Source of the DNA: Alphaproteobacteria bacterium
GTDB lineage: Bacteria; Pseudomonadota; Alphaproteobacteria; Micropepsales; Micropepsaceae
Assembly: GCA_013389115.1 (NCBI GenBank)
Contig: JACADY010000014.1
Span: 1 to 64,000 of the forward strand
Direction of reading: 5' to 3'
DNA: 64,000 nt
The notes under the pieces were generated by a model. It did not search any database. It was given only the letters and a program-made list of their open reading frames with translations, and was not told the origin of the DNA. Positions 40,415 through 48,885 of this stretch are shown in pieces (the first letter of the stretch is position 1; every line of letters begins with the position of its first letter). Both the position numbers and the translations under genes were made by a program.

Positions 40415-41251
40415 TCACTGCGCAAGGAACGTTGAAACCGTCCGGTTGAACTCGTCCGCCTTCTCCCACTGGACCCAATGGCCGCAACGGGGCACGACGA
40501 GGAAACGCGCGTTCGGGATCTGCCGCATCATGATCAGGCCCTGATCCATCGGGTTCACGCGGTCCTCGCGCCCCCAGATGATGAGCGTCTCGTGCGGGAG
40601 ACGGTCGAGCCGCTCGCGCCAGAGATCATCAATCGGAGGCATGTTAGGCCCGGCGCGCAGCGGCATGAACTCGGCCGTCTCAGGATCCATTGCCTGATTC
40701 AGGCGCTCCTGCAGCAGGTCATCGGGAATGCTTGAGGGATCGAACACGAGATATTTCAGGAACGCCTTGAGGCGCTCCATCGATGGGCCGGGCGGCATAT
40801 AGAAGGTGACGAGCGAAAGGATGCCGTCGCTGGGCTGTTTCTCGAAGAGAGAGTAGCCGCCGCCCGGCCCCATCAACACCAGGCGGTCAACCTTTTGGGG
40901 AAAGTCGAGCGCGGTCTTGAGGCTTGCCGCGCCGCCCAACGAGTTGCCAACCAGATGCGCCTTGCCCAAACCGAGCGCGTCAATGAACCCGGCCAAGACC
41001 TTGGCGTAGAAGCCCCAGAGAGGCTCTGTGATCCTCAGCTTCGTCGACTTTCCATATCCCGGCAGATCGATCACGATCACCCTGAAGCGATCGGCAAACG
41101 CCTCAACATTGCGCGAGAAATTGCTCAATCCGGAGGAGCCCGGTCCGCCACCATGCACAAAGATGAGGGCAGGACCGCTTCCTGCCTCATGGTAGTGGAT
41201 GTTCAGCTCTCCCACCCGCACAAAGCGGCTTTCGATCTTGATATCGGCCAT
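40415..41251 (-). CDS. Meta-cleavage product hydrolase (HsaD/BphD family)
   Basis: 278 residues, alpha/beta hydrolase. Oxyanion motif HGGGPGSSGLSNF, nucleophile Ser in LVGNSLGGAAS, catalytic Asp in WGREDRVNP and His in PRCGHWVQWEKA are all present. It splits the C-C bond of the ring-opened dioxygenase product to a hydroxydienoate and an acid. The HGGGPGSSG and GNSLGG forms are those of HsaD and BphD. ATG 41251 follows GAGGAAGG. Confidence 0.92.
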   Translation of the reverse strand: MADIKIESRFVRVGELNIHYHEAGSGPALIFVHGGGPGSSGLSNFSRNVEAFADRFRVIVIDLPGYGKSTKLRITEPLWGFYAKVLAGFIDALGLGKAHLVGNSLGGAASLKTALDFPQKVDRLVLMGPGGGYSLFEKQPSDGILSLVTFYMPPGPSMERLKAFLKYLVFDPSSIPDDLLQERLNQAMDPETAEFMPLRAGPNMPPIDDLWRERLDRLPHETLIIWGREDRVNPMDQGLIMMRQIPNARFLVVPRCGHWVQWEKADEFNRTVSTFLAQ

Positions 41252-41281
41252 TTCGCCTTCCTCTGCGATACGCTGTCTCAA

Positions 41282-42160
41282 TCAGAGCCGCTTGTGACCC
41301 CAGCTCGAAATCTTGTCATGACGCGCCATGCTCCAGATCGCACTGTCGACCTCGATCGCGCCAAAGCCATATTCGAGTTCAAAGCCTGACGGTGTCGCCA
41401 CATAGAAGGAGACCATCTTGTCGTTCGAATGCCGCCCGAGGCTGTTGACCACGCGCGTGTTGGTGCGCTCGGCGCGATCGAGGGCGAAACCCACCTGGTC
41501 GAGCGTTTCCACCTGCACCATGAAGTGATGCATCCGCTTTGGCAGCTTGAACGGCACCGGCGCGACGGCAAGCGTGTGATGGCGCGGATTGCAGTAGTAG
41601 AACTCAAGGTCGACGTGCAGATCCGGCCCCATCGCCATGCGAATGTGATCCGATTGCCGGAAGCCAAGAAGATCAAGGTAGAAGTGGCGTGCGGCCTTCA
41701 AGTCCATCGTGGCCAGCGCCAGATGCCCGGCACCCTGGTCGCCGGTGACGAAGCGCACGCCTTGAGGAGAGACGAACGGGATCTCGGACTGCACGGTTGG
41801 ACCATAGTAGAGCTCGACGCACAGTCCTTCTGGATCCTTGCAATGGATCATTCCCATCACGCCGCGCTCCGCAAGCAGCGCGTCGTTGGCAGCCGCGACT
41901 TCAATTCCGGCGGCGGAAAGCCGGTCGCGCAAGGCAACCAGCGAGGCCGCATCCGCCACCTCAAGCCCAATCCGGCACACATCATCAAGGTCGCCGGGCT
42001 CAAGGGCAATCCGCCACGCCTGGTCATCCAGACGCAGGCGCGTGATGCCGCTGGGCGAAGGCGCGCCTTCCATGGCGCCAAGGAAGTCGCGTGCCCAGAT
42101 TTTCCATCCGTCAACGTCGCTGACGTTCAATCCGATATATCCAAGAGCGATGATCGACAT
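41282..42160 (-). CDS. Extradiol catechol dioxygenase (HsaC/BphC family)
   Basis: 292 residues, two vicinal-oxygen-chelate modules. The catalytic C-terminal half keeps the iron ligands: His in GAGHLALATMDL, His in RMHHFMVQV and Glu in GFELEYGFG. It opens a catechol ring next to the hydroxyl pair. Size and residue pattern fit HsaC (3,4-dihydroxy-9,10-seco steroid) or biphenyl-type BphC; substrate cannot be told by eye. Sits 16 bases after the flavin reductase. Confidence 0.92.
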   Translation of the reverse strand: MSIIALGYIGLNVSDVDGWKIWARDFLGAMEGAPSPSGITRLRLDDQAWRIALEPGDLDDVCRIGLEVADAASLVALRDRLSAAGIEVAAANDALLAERGVMGMIHCKDPEGLCVELYYGPTVQSEIPFVSPQGVRFVTGDQGAGHLALATMDLKAARHFYLDLLGFRQSDHIRMAMGPDLHVDLEFYYCNPRHHTLAVAPVPFKLPKRMHHFMVQVETLDQVGFALDRAERTNTRVVNSLGRHSNDKMVSFYVATPSGFELEYGFGAIEVDSAIWSMARHDKISSWGHKRL

Positions 42161-42176
42161 GTCTTTCCTTCCTGGT

Positions 42177-42680
42177 TCAAGCCGGCATTCGGCCTTCTTG
42201 AGCTTCTAGCCGGGTAAATTCTCCGTGGACGTAGAGAAGCGGACGCATTCCTTGCGACAGGCGAACCGCCTTTACGATGGCGATGATCATGTTGTGCGTC
42301 GCATGGGCGATGCACTTGTCGATAACGCAGGCGATGCTGGCGGAGGCGTCGAGGAGCATGGGCGTGCCCCATGCATCGGCTTCCCATCTGCCGCAGGCAA
42401 ATCGCTGATACCCTGGAAGCCCACCTGCAAAAGCCCGCGCCACTTCCGCCTGCCCTTCCGACAAGAACTGCACACTCACATGAGCACCTTCTTCGAGGTC
42501 CGGTGCGATCGATGCCGAGCGGTTGACAGCCAATGCCAGCGAAGGCGGCTCCATCGACAGCGACATGACCGCGGTTGCGGTCATGCCTTTGGGACCTTGG
42601 GGCGTTTGCGCGGCGAGGACACAGACCGTCGAGGCTAACCCTCGCATCGCGCTCTTAAAGCCATTCTGCAACTCCGACAT
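42177..42680 (-). CDS. Flavin reductase (HsaB-like), partner of the HsaA-like monooxygenase
   Basis: 167 residues from ATG 42680. Flavin-reductase-like split barrel with MRGLASTVCVLAAQ, GMTATAVMSLSMEPPSLALA and VNRSAS, the HpaC/HsaB pattern. It supplies reduced flavin to the two-component hydroxylase encoded just upstream. A GTG at 42707, two bases after the HsaA-like stop, would add nine residues and is also plausible. Its product ends in RMPA. Confidence 0.87.
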   Translation of the reverse strand: MSELQNGFKSAMRGLASTVCVLAAQTPQGPKGMTATAVMSLSMEPPSLALAVNRSASIAPDLEEGAHVSVQFLSEGQAEVARAFAGGLPGYQRFACGRWEADAWGTPMLLDASASIACVIDKCIAHATHNMIIAIVKAVRLSQGMRPLLYVHGEFTRLEAQEGRMPA

Positions 42681-42709
42681 GGCCGCGGAACCGCCCTTCG
42701 CGTCCACGT

Positions 42710-43915
42710 CTAGAGCACATAGTCGCTGGTGTTCCCGCCCAGTTCGACGAGGCCGGCGTTCAAGGATCCCTTGTCGGGGTTGAGGAAGGCATGGTTCGAT
42801 GCGGCATGCACGTCGCGGAAGTAACGCTGCATGGGGCTTTCAAGCTTGAGCCCGCGCGCGCCGCTCGCCTTGAACAGCAACTCAACCGCCTTTTGCGCTT
42901 CCTTCGCGATCCACTGCGCATCCCATTTGTTCTTGACGCGCAGCGCCATGGGGAATTCGGCGCCGGCATCGATCAGGCGATCCATCTCGGCGAAATTGGT
43001 CTCAAGCCGCATGCGCAGGCCGCGCACGATCGCCTCGGCTTCTGCGAGACGATGCCGCACGAAGGGATCCTCCATCGCCTTGGCGCCGTCATAGGCGGCA
43101 AGCCGCGCCTTCATGTCTTCCCGGAAGGTCTCGAGCGCTCCTTCCGCCATGCCAATCGTGACGATCGACAGGCTGTAGGCAAAGACGACGCCGAACGGAT
43201 ATTTGTAGTTGCGGGAGGTGAAGGTGGCGCGGCCCGGATCCGTCATCATGAAGGAATGTGCAAATTGATGCGTGAGGTGCTCGGGCACAAAAGCATTCTC
43301 GACGACGATGTCGTTGCTGCCCGTTCCTTTAAGGCCGATCACATTCCAGACATCGATCACCTTGTAGTCAGGCCGCTTCACCAGGAAGGCGCGCACATCG
43401 GGCATGGTGGCACCCTCCGCCGCCGGCACAATGCCGCCCAAAATGACCCAAGAGCAGTGGTCGGCGCCGCTTGACCATGACCAGCGGCCGCTGAGGCGGA
43501 AGCCGCCATCAACGCGCGTAATCTTGCCGGAAGGCGCATAAGAAGAGGAGATCCGCGCGTCAGGGTCCTTGCCCCACAAATCCTCCGCCGCCTTGGGATC
43601 CATGAGCGAGGCTTCCCAATTGTGCACCGTGACAAGGCAGAGACACCACGCGCTCGATGGGCAGCCCTTGGCAAGTTCAATCACGACGCGGAACAAGGTC
43701 ATCGGCGGGAGTTCATAGCCGCCGTATTTGCGCGGCTGCAGAATGCGGTAGAAGCCGGCATCGACGAAGTCAGCCACCGTCTCGGGCAGCATCTGCCGGG
43801 CATCTTCGGTGCGTTGCGCGCGTTCGCGCAGCACCGGCGCGAGCTTGCGCGCCCTTTCCAGCAGTTCGGCTTCGGTCGGAATGGTCGTCGTGGCGACGGC
43901 ATGGACAGCAGACAT
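42710..43915 (-). CDS. Flavin-dependent phenol monooxygenase (HsaA-like, acyl-CoA dehydrogenase fold)
   Basis: 401 residues. N-terminal helical domain with PRKYGGYELPPM, a middle barrel with FRLSGRWSWSSGADHCSWVI and KGTGSNDIVVENAFVPEHLT, and a C-terminal helical domain ending GGNTSDYVL. These are hallmarks of the group D monooxygenases HsaA, HpaB-type and DszC. It would hydroxylate a phenolic ring to the catechol cleaved by the dioxygenase. First gene of the operon, with a strong AAAGGAGGATCC site. Stop TAG. Confidence 0.9.
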   Translation of the reverse strand: MSAVHAVATTTIPTEAELLERARKLAPVLRERAQRTEDARQMLPETVADFVDAGFYRILQPRKYGGYELPPMTLFRVVIELAKGCPSSAWCLCLVTVHNWEASLMDPKAAEDLWGKDPDARISSSYAPSGKITRVDGGFRLSGRWSWSSGADHCSWVILGGIVPAAEGATMPDVRAFLVKRPDYKVIDVWNVIGLKGTGSNDIVVENAFVPEHLTHQFAHSFMMTDPGRATFTSRNYKYPFGVVFAYSLSIVTIGMAEGALETFREDMKARLAAYDGAKAMEDPFVRHRLAEAEAIVRGLRMRLETNFAEMDRLIDAGAEFPMALRVKNKWDAQWIAKEAQKAVELLFKASGARGLKLESPMQRYFRDVHAASNHAFLNPDKGSLNAGLVELGGNTSDYVL

Positions 43916-43986
43916 GCAAGGATCCTCCTTTGACTTTGTTCTTGTTCTCCTTGTAGCCCTCGCGATGAGTCACTAAAACTTCTTCT

Positions 43987-44001
43987 TTGTGATCGTAACA
44001 A
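43987..44001. promoter_or_regulatory. Candidate LysR-type binding site
   Basis: TTGT-GATCGTA-ACAA, a dyad in the 119-base spacer between the divergent HsaA-like gene and the LysR gene. It fits the T-N(11-13)-A pattern of LysR recognition sites and lies 71 bases from the hsaA start. Confidence 0.45.
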
Positions 44002-44034
44002 TCATAAAAACTGATGAAAGGCGGGAAGCGCGCA

Positions 44035-45135
44035 ATGGACGATCTGGAAAGGCGGTTGAGGACCACCAATCTGAACCTGCTTCCCATCCTTCGGGCCGTA
44101 CTCAAGTACAAGAACCTCACGCGGGCGGCGGAGGCCTTGAACATCACGCAGTCGGGCGTCAGCAACAGCCTGAAGCAACTGCGCGCCCATTTCGGCGATG
44201 ACCTGCTTTCACGCGATGGCCGCAGCTTGCGCCTCACCGAGAAAAGCAAGCAGCTCATCGAGCCACTGGAGCGAGCGCTGCGTTCGGTTGGCGAGGTGCT
44301 TTCCAATCCACGGTTCGAGCCGGGCAGTTCGCGCCAGCAATTCCGCGTCGCGACGGCCGATTATGTGGCGGCGATCACGGCGCCTGAAATGGCGGCAATG
44401 CTGCGGCGGGAGGCGCCGTCCATCACCGTCCGATTGATGACGGCCCGCGGGCGCTCGGCGATGGATTTGCGGGCGGGCGATATCGACATGATCATCTCGC
44501 CGCTCCAGATCGCGCAGGCAGCCATCTATGATTCCCCTGTGGTTGCGCGTGAGTTCGCGCTGGAGCCGCTCTATCGCGAACCCTTCTTGTGCCTTGCCCA
44601 TGCCGATGACAGGGATTTCGCGCGGGGACTGACACGCGAGGAATATCTCGCGCGGCCGCATGCAAGCTTTCACCTCGATGTCACCGCGCATGCCAGCCTT
44701 GAACACGGCTATCTCATCGAGCAGGGGATCTCGCAATTCAACCGGATCCAGACGTCGGATTTCAGGATCCTGCCGCTCATCGCGGCGCGCTCGGACTGTA
44801 TCGTTCTTGTCCCGCAAAGCGTGGCGCGGATGGCGCTGCGGGCGATGCCGCTCATCGCCGCGCCACCGCCATTGCCCATTCCCGATCTTGAACTCGTCAT
44901 GATCTGGTTGCGTGCGCGCTCGGAGGAAGCAGAGCTGGCCTGGCTGCGAGACCGGTTGAAGAAGTGCATCGCGCTGTCCGTTGCGGGCGAGCCCCCTGCA
45001 ACTCTCACCGGGCGTGATGGCAGCGATAAGAAATTCCCATTTCCGCAAGCCGGCGAAGGGCTAAAAAAGTCACGCCGGCCGGCAGCACATCGCAAACCTG
45101 CCAAGACTGCGCGCAAGAAAGGGAAGAGCCGATGA
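44035..45135 (+). CDS. LysR family transcriptional regulator
   Basis: 366 residues from ATG 44035, preceded by AAAGGCGGGAAG. The helix-turn-helix is NLTRAAEALNITQSGVSNSL near residues 30-50. The effector domain covers about 90-300. A 50-residue basic tail rich in Lys, Arg and Pro (RRPAAHRKPAKTARKKGKSR at the end) is unusual for the family. Divergent from the meta-cleavage operon and so probably its activator. Its stop overlaps the amidohydrolase start by four bases. Confidence 0.88.
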   Translation: MDDLERRLRTTNLNLLPILRAVLKYKNLTRAAEALNITQSGVSNSLKQLRAHFGDDLLSRDGRSLRLTEKSKQLIEPLERALRSVGEVLSNPRFEPGSSRQQFRVATADYVAAITAPEMAAMLRREAPSITVRLMTARGRSAMDLRAGDIDMIISPLQIAQAAIYDSPVVAREFALEPLYREPFLCLAHADDRDFARGLTREEYLARPHASFHLDVTAHASLEHGYLIEQGISQFNRIQTSDFRILPLIAARSDCIVLVPQSVARMALRAMPLIAAPPPLPIPDLELVMIWLRARSEEAELAWLRDRLKKCIALSVAGEPPATLTGRDGSDKKFPFPQAGEGLKKSRRPAAHRKPAKTARKKGKSR

Positions 45136-46088
45136 ACTCGAGCGGCCGGATCGATGTCCACCATCATGTGATACCAGAGGCCTTCACCGCCGTGATGCGG
45201 CGGCGCGGCATCAAGAAGGTCGCCGGCGCAGAGCTGCCGCAATGGACGCCCGAACGGTCGATCGGGATCATGGATCAGAACGGTATCGCGACTGCGATCC
45301 TGTCCTTGTCGGCGCCGGGCGTCTATTTCGGCAGCAAGAGCGAGGCGGTAAAGCTCGCGCGGGCCTGCAATGAGACGGTTGCGGCTGCGCAGGCAAAATA
45401 TCCCGGCCGCTTTGGCCTTTTCGCCGTGCTGCCCATGCCGATCACGGACAAGGCCTGCGCGGAGGCGACATACGCGCTCGATACGCTCAAGGCGGACGGC
45501 GTTGTGCTGCTTGCCAGCACGGATGGGCATTTTCTTGGCGATCCGCGCTTCACCGAACTGATGGCGGAGCTGGATCGCCGCCGCGCCATCGTGTTCGTGC
45601 ATCCGAACATTCATCCAACGAGCACGAAGATCGGCCTTGATTATCCCGGCTTCTTCGTCGAGTTCCTGTGCGATACAAGCCGGGCGACGGCAAACCTAAT
45701 CTTCACCGGCACGCTGGAGCGGTTTGCGAATATCCGCTGGATCCTCTCCCATGCGGGCGGTTTCGTGCCTTACATCGCGTGGCGGCTGATGCTAGCGCAA
45801 GGGGTGCCCGAGCTTGCGAAGAATGCGCCCAAAGGGGTCCTCCACTATCTGCAGCAGCTCTACTACGACACGGCACTGTCACCTTCTCCCTATGCTTTGT
45901 CGGCGCTTCTGCAGCTCGTTGATCCCAGCCACATCCTGTTCGGTAGCGATTTCCCCTTCGCGCCCGATATCGTCATCAGCCTCGAGACGCAGGCGTTGGC
46001 GGATTCGCCCGTGTTGACGCCCGAATTGCGGCAGGCCATTGACCGGGAGAATGCGCTCAAGCTGTTGCCGGCATTCAAGGCGCGGTGA
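45132..46088 (+). CDS. Amidohydrolase-2 family protein (decarboxylase/hydrolase type)
   Basis: 318 residues. The metal motif is RIDVHHHVIPEAF, with later His in VFVHPNIHPTS and SHAGGFVPYIAWR and an Asp in LFGSDFPFAP. This is the ACMSD/6-methylsalicylate/gamma-resorcylate decarboxylase group as well as some lactone hydrolases. Translationally coupled to the LysR gene and beside a meta-cleavage operon, so it may act on an aromatic acid or a ring-opened product. Reaction not certain. Confidence 0.8.
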   Translation: MNSSGRIDVHHHVIPEAFTAVMRRRGIKKVAGAELPQWTPERSIGIMDQNGIATAILSLSAPGVYFGSKSEAVKLARACNETVAAAQAKYPGRFGLFAVLPMPITDKACAEATYALDTLKADGVVLLASTDGHFLGDPRFTELMAELDRRRAIVFVHPNIHPTSTKIGLDYPGFFVEFLCDTSRATANLIFTGTLERFANIRWILSHAGGFVPYIAWRLMLAQGVPELAKNAPKGVLHYLQQLYYDTALSPSPYALSALLQLVDPSHILFGSDFPFAPDIVISLETQALADSPVLTPELRQAIDRENALKLLPAFKAR

Positions 46089-46113
46089 GGCGGCGGGGCG
46101 AGCGGGCTGGGCT

Positions 46114-46785
46114 TCAGCGTCCGAACAAGCCAGGGCCTCCTGAGGAAGGCTTGCCACGCCTCGGCGGCGCCTGTTCCGCCATCTCCCAGTTGCCGCTGTC
46201 CTCATAGGTTCGCAACAGCGCCTTGACCTCGGCCAGAGATGCACCCGTTTCGCCCAACCACGCCGACCAATCCTCAGGACGCAGAAATGCCGGCATCCGA
46301 TCCGTTACCTTCGCGATGAGATCGTTCGGGGGCACTGTAACCATGACAAAGGTCGTCAGTCTTTCAGGCCCGTTGACCCATTCCTCCCAGATCACCGCAA
46401 TGCCGAGCGGCTTGCCATCCTTCGGCGTGATCACCCATTGCCTGGTCTTACCCGATGGCAGGTCCTCGCCCTCATTGAAGGTCTGCACAAGGAGGATGGC
46501 ACGCGCCTTTTCAAAGGCGGTCGCAAAGGTGGGCTTTGTGTCGATGGTTTCAGCACGCACATGCATGTGCTTTGGCCGGGCCGGATTTGCCGCGCGCTTG
46601 TCGGAAAAGCCCCAGCGCATGGGCACCACTTCACGCTGCCCCGCCGCGCCCAACCGCAGGACATGCGCAAGTCGCATCGGTGTCGCGGTGATGATCTCAT
46701 CATTCGCGCCCGTAGCGGCCTGCAGCGGCTGGGAAAACGCCACAACGCCCTTCCAGCGTGCCATCTGGGTGAATTTTCCGCACAT
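46114..46785 (-). CDS. SRAP family protein (YedK/HMCES-like abasic-site shield)
   Basis: 223 residues. MCGKFTQMARW gives Cys2, which in this family forms a thiazolidine link to abasic sites in single-stranded DNA. RWGFSDKR, HVRAETIDTKPTFATAFEKA and RMPAFLRPEDWSAWL are family motifs. The usual GFYEW segment is here TFNEGED, though a Glu remains. Alone in its transcription unit, with a 25-base gap to the convergent amidohydrolase. Probably a DNA-damage protection protein. Confidence 0.85.
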   Translation of the reverse strand: MCGKFTQMARWKGVVAFSQPLQAATGANDEIITATPMRLAHVLRLGAAGQREVVPMRWGFSDKRAANPARPKHMHVRAETIDTKPTFATAFEKARAILLVQTFNEGEDLPSGKTRQWVITPKDGKPLGIAVIWEEWVNGPERLTTFVMVTVPPNDLIAKVTDRMPAFLRPEDWSAWLGETGASLAEVKALLRTYEDSGNWEMAEQAPPRRGKPSSGGPGLFGR

Positions 46786-46826
46786 CGCAGCCCATCCTCG
46801 TTGATGGCGAAGCGCCCGTCACGCCC

Positions 46827-47078
46827 TCAGTCCTCGCGGAAGTAATATGATCGTTCCGCACCATCAAAGCGCCCGCTCTTCATGCAACAGCGCTTGAAAC
46901 GACCTCCGTGAACCGCAAGGACACAGGTCGTTGCGGCCGAGCTTTTCGATAAGCTCCACATCGCCCGCGCACCGTTCGATCGCCGCGCTTCACGTATGTC
47001 TCGGAAGGGAAACCCTTGCGCCGCTTCGAGGAGCGCTCAAAAGCTGGGCAGGTCGAAAGGATCGCGCTGACGTGGCAT
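46827..47078 (-). pseudogene. Small SEC-C motif protein, decayed
   Basis: Starts MPRQRDPFDLPSF at ATG 47076-47078, after GGGAGGCGAC, then TGA at 47037-47039. The readable pieces in shifting frames are GFPSETYVKRGDRTV, then GDVELIEKLGRNDLCPCGS, then GRFKRCCMKSGRFDGAERSY, ending at TGA 46827. LGRNDLCPCGS...FKRCC is the zinc-binding SEC-C motif. One nonsense codon and about three frameshifts must be undone to give an 84-residue protein. Confidence 0.62.
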
Positions 47079-47237
47079 TGTCGCCTCCCGCATTTTGATT
47101 TGATGCCCATTGCGCATAGCACGTGCCGAACAGAGCGGCAATCGGCGGGGACTGGAATGCGCCGGCCCCGTTTCCCGCATTGCAGGCGCATGCGCGCATG
47201 ACCATGAGCGCCATGCGCGTCATCGCGCTATGCGCGG

Positions 47238-47263
47238 AGGAGCCGCCCCAAGGGGCGGCTCCT
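47238..47263 (-). terminator. Perfect hairpin downstream of the secreted PAN protein
   Basis: A 12-bp stem AGGAGCCGCCCC (47238-47249) with GGGGCGGCTCCT (47252-47263) and a 2-base loop (in practice 4). It is 40 bases past the end of the minus-strand gene at 47304. There is no T-run, so it would be an atypical terminator or an mRNA-end stabiliser. Confidence 0.5.
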
Positions 47264-47303
47264 GCCTCATTGCTGCGATGTGCGCTGGGAAGTCTCGCGG
47301 TCT

Positions 47304-48620
47304 TTATTGCGGGATGATTTGCACGGTCACGCCCCAGCTGTCGATGTAGCCTTGATTGCAGCCACCCTGGACGCCATAGGCGTAGATGCGGGCCTGGCTT
47401 GCGCGCGCGTCGATTGCGGCCTCGTCACTCTCGCCAGGCCCGAGGGGCCGCGTGGTGAAAGCGGAAATCTGCCGGAGCGCATGAAGACCGTCGTCGCCGT
47501 GTTTCATGAACGCGACCGTATAGATGACTTTCGAACAATGCGTCGTTGGTGCGCTGACACGGATCTGACCCGGCACAAGTTGACCTGGCACTTCGGCGTA
47601 GTTGTCGCACTGCTGGCCGTTCGGATTGGTGCACGCCACGCTCATCGAGGCCGGACCTTGCGCGACAGGCGCACCGATCTTCTGGTCGAACAGACTACCG
47701 GGCGACATCGTTGTGGTCAGGTCACTGGCCGGCGTCCAGCGTTCAACCGTGCCTGAGATGCAACAGGCGTCGGCCCGCGCTTGCGGCACAGCGTTCTTCA
47801 AATAGCAGACCGCGTATTGACCCTGGATGCCCGGCCGGACATAGGTCCATGCCTTGCAACGATCGCTCTTCAGATTGCATTCGCTTTGGCAACGATCCGG
47901 ACGCTGATCGTTGATCTGAAATCGATCAAAATCGGATCCTGGGCGATCGATGTTGTCTTGCATGCCCGCCACGACGGCCTCACGTGGCATTCCGGTCGCC
48001 GAAGCCGGCGGCGCGCTTACAACTTGATCGCAAATAAGGCCGACCGCATTGACGTGCTTGCCGAAGCGCAGGTTCAGCCCGACGGCATATTCGTTGCCGG
48101 GACAGTGCTGGATTTCCGGCCTGGACACGACGAGTTCATTCGTGACCGTCATGCCCACCGTCGCCGAATAGGCCAAGTTGCCAGCGAATACAGCCGATCC
48201 CTCGCTGCCGCCATCGCGCGGGCGCGAGCAGGCGAATTCGATCCTCCGCGCGAACTTCCCAGGACCGTTGAAGCCTGCAGTCAGCATGTCATAATTTATT
48301 TGCCGCACGGCGCTATCGCCCTGGCAATATTGCTCGGCCGGGCTGCCGCCGTTGCCGCCGCGTGGCCCAACTTCGACAAACGCTCCGCGCGCATAGGTCT
48401 GCGGATCAAAAGGCGCGCATATCAGCGAAACCTGATCGATCCAATAGCCGGTCCGCCCCTTCAAACCGACAAGAAGCTGCCCCGCAGGGCAGCGCAGCTC
48501 TTCGGCGCTGTCGCCCGAGCCGCCATGGGCTGGAAACACCGTGGCATCGACCGGCGCATCGGACAACACGACCAAGCCGGCAGCCACAGCCGCCGGCAAC
48601 AAGACTCTCAACACTTTCAT
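47304..48620 (-). CDS. Secreted PAN/apple-domain protein
   Basis: 438 residues with a signal peptide (about 1-26, VVLSDAPVDA). Two similar modules follow: ELRCPAGQLLVGLKGRTGYW with VSLICAP, and a second with IQHCPGNEYAVGLNLRFGKH. Then comes a PAN_4 domain (about 235-295): RCQSECNLKSDRCKAWTYVR, GQYAVCYLKN and CCISG, with six cysteines able to pair. A last part has SVACTNPNGQQCDNYAEVPG. It likely acts outside the cell or in the periplasm and may bind sugars or proteins. Function unknown. Confidence 0.75.
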   Translation of the reverse strand: MKVLRVLLPAAVAAGLVVLSDAPVDATVFPAHGGSGDSAEELRCPAGQLLVGLKGRTGYWIDQVSLICAPFDPQTYARGAFVEVGPRGGNGGSPAEQYCQGDSAVRQINYDMLTAGFNGPGKFARRIEFACSRPRDGGSEGSAVFAGNLAYSATVGMTVTNELVVSRPEIQHCPGNEYAVGLNLRFGKHVNAVGLICDQVVSAPPASATGMPREAVVAGMQDNIDRPGSDFDRFQINDQRPDRCQSECNLKSDRCKAWTYVRPGIQGQYAVCYLKNAVPQARADACCISGTVERWTPASDLTTTMSPGSLFDQKIGAPVAQGPASMSVACTNPNGQQCDNYAEVPGQLVPGQIRVSAPTTHCSKVIYTVAFMKHGDDGLHALRQISAFTTRPLGPGESDEAAIDARASQARIYAYGVQGGCNQGYIDSWGVTVQIIPQ

Positions 48621-48885
48621 GACATCCCCTTGTCAAAACTGGTCGCCGCTTGCGGCGGCGAGGTTCCGCGCCAGGGTTCAGATTGCTGGGAATCCGAATG
48701 CCCCCCTGCGGGCGCGTCGATGACGGGTTTACTCTCATCACTGCGGGCTGTCCCGGCCGCCGGCTGATATTTTTGCGATGATTTGCCGACTTTGGGCGTC
48801 GCGCCGCCTAATTTTGCCTGCGCAACCGTTCGACAGCCGCACTTCTGCGAACCTTGCGCCAAGACATCGCGCGGATCCTTCAGCG
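48621..48885. other. Spacer upstream of the PAN protein gene
   Basis: On the minus strand an open frame crosses this spacer and ends in TGA overlapping the ATG of the PAN gene (ATGA, 48617-48620), but it lacks a convincing start, ribosome site or recognisable domain. A 19-codon frame (MSWRKVRRSAAV) also lies here. I do not call a gene. Confidence 0.35.

Noticed and set aside
47016-47080. Selenocysteine at TGA 47037-47039 in the SEC-C gene
   Set aside because: The gene has further frameshifts, and no SECIS-like hairpin directly follows the codon. Decay or error is simpler.
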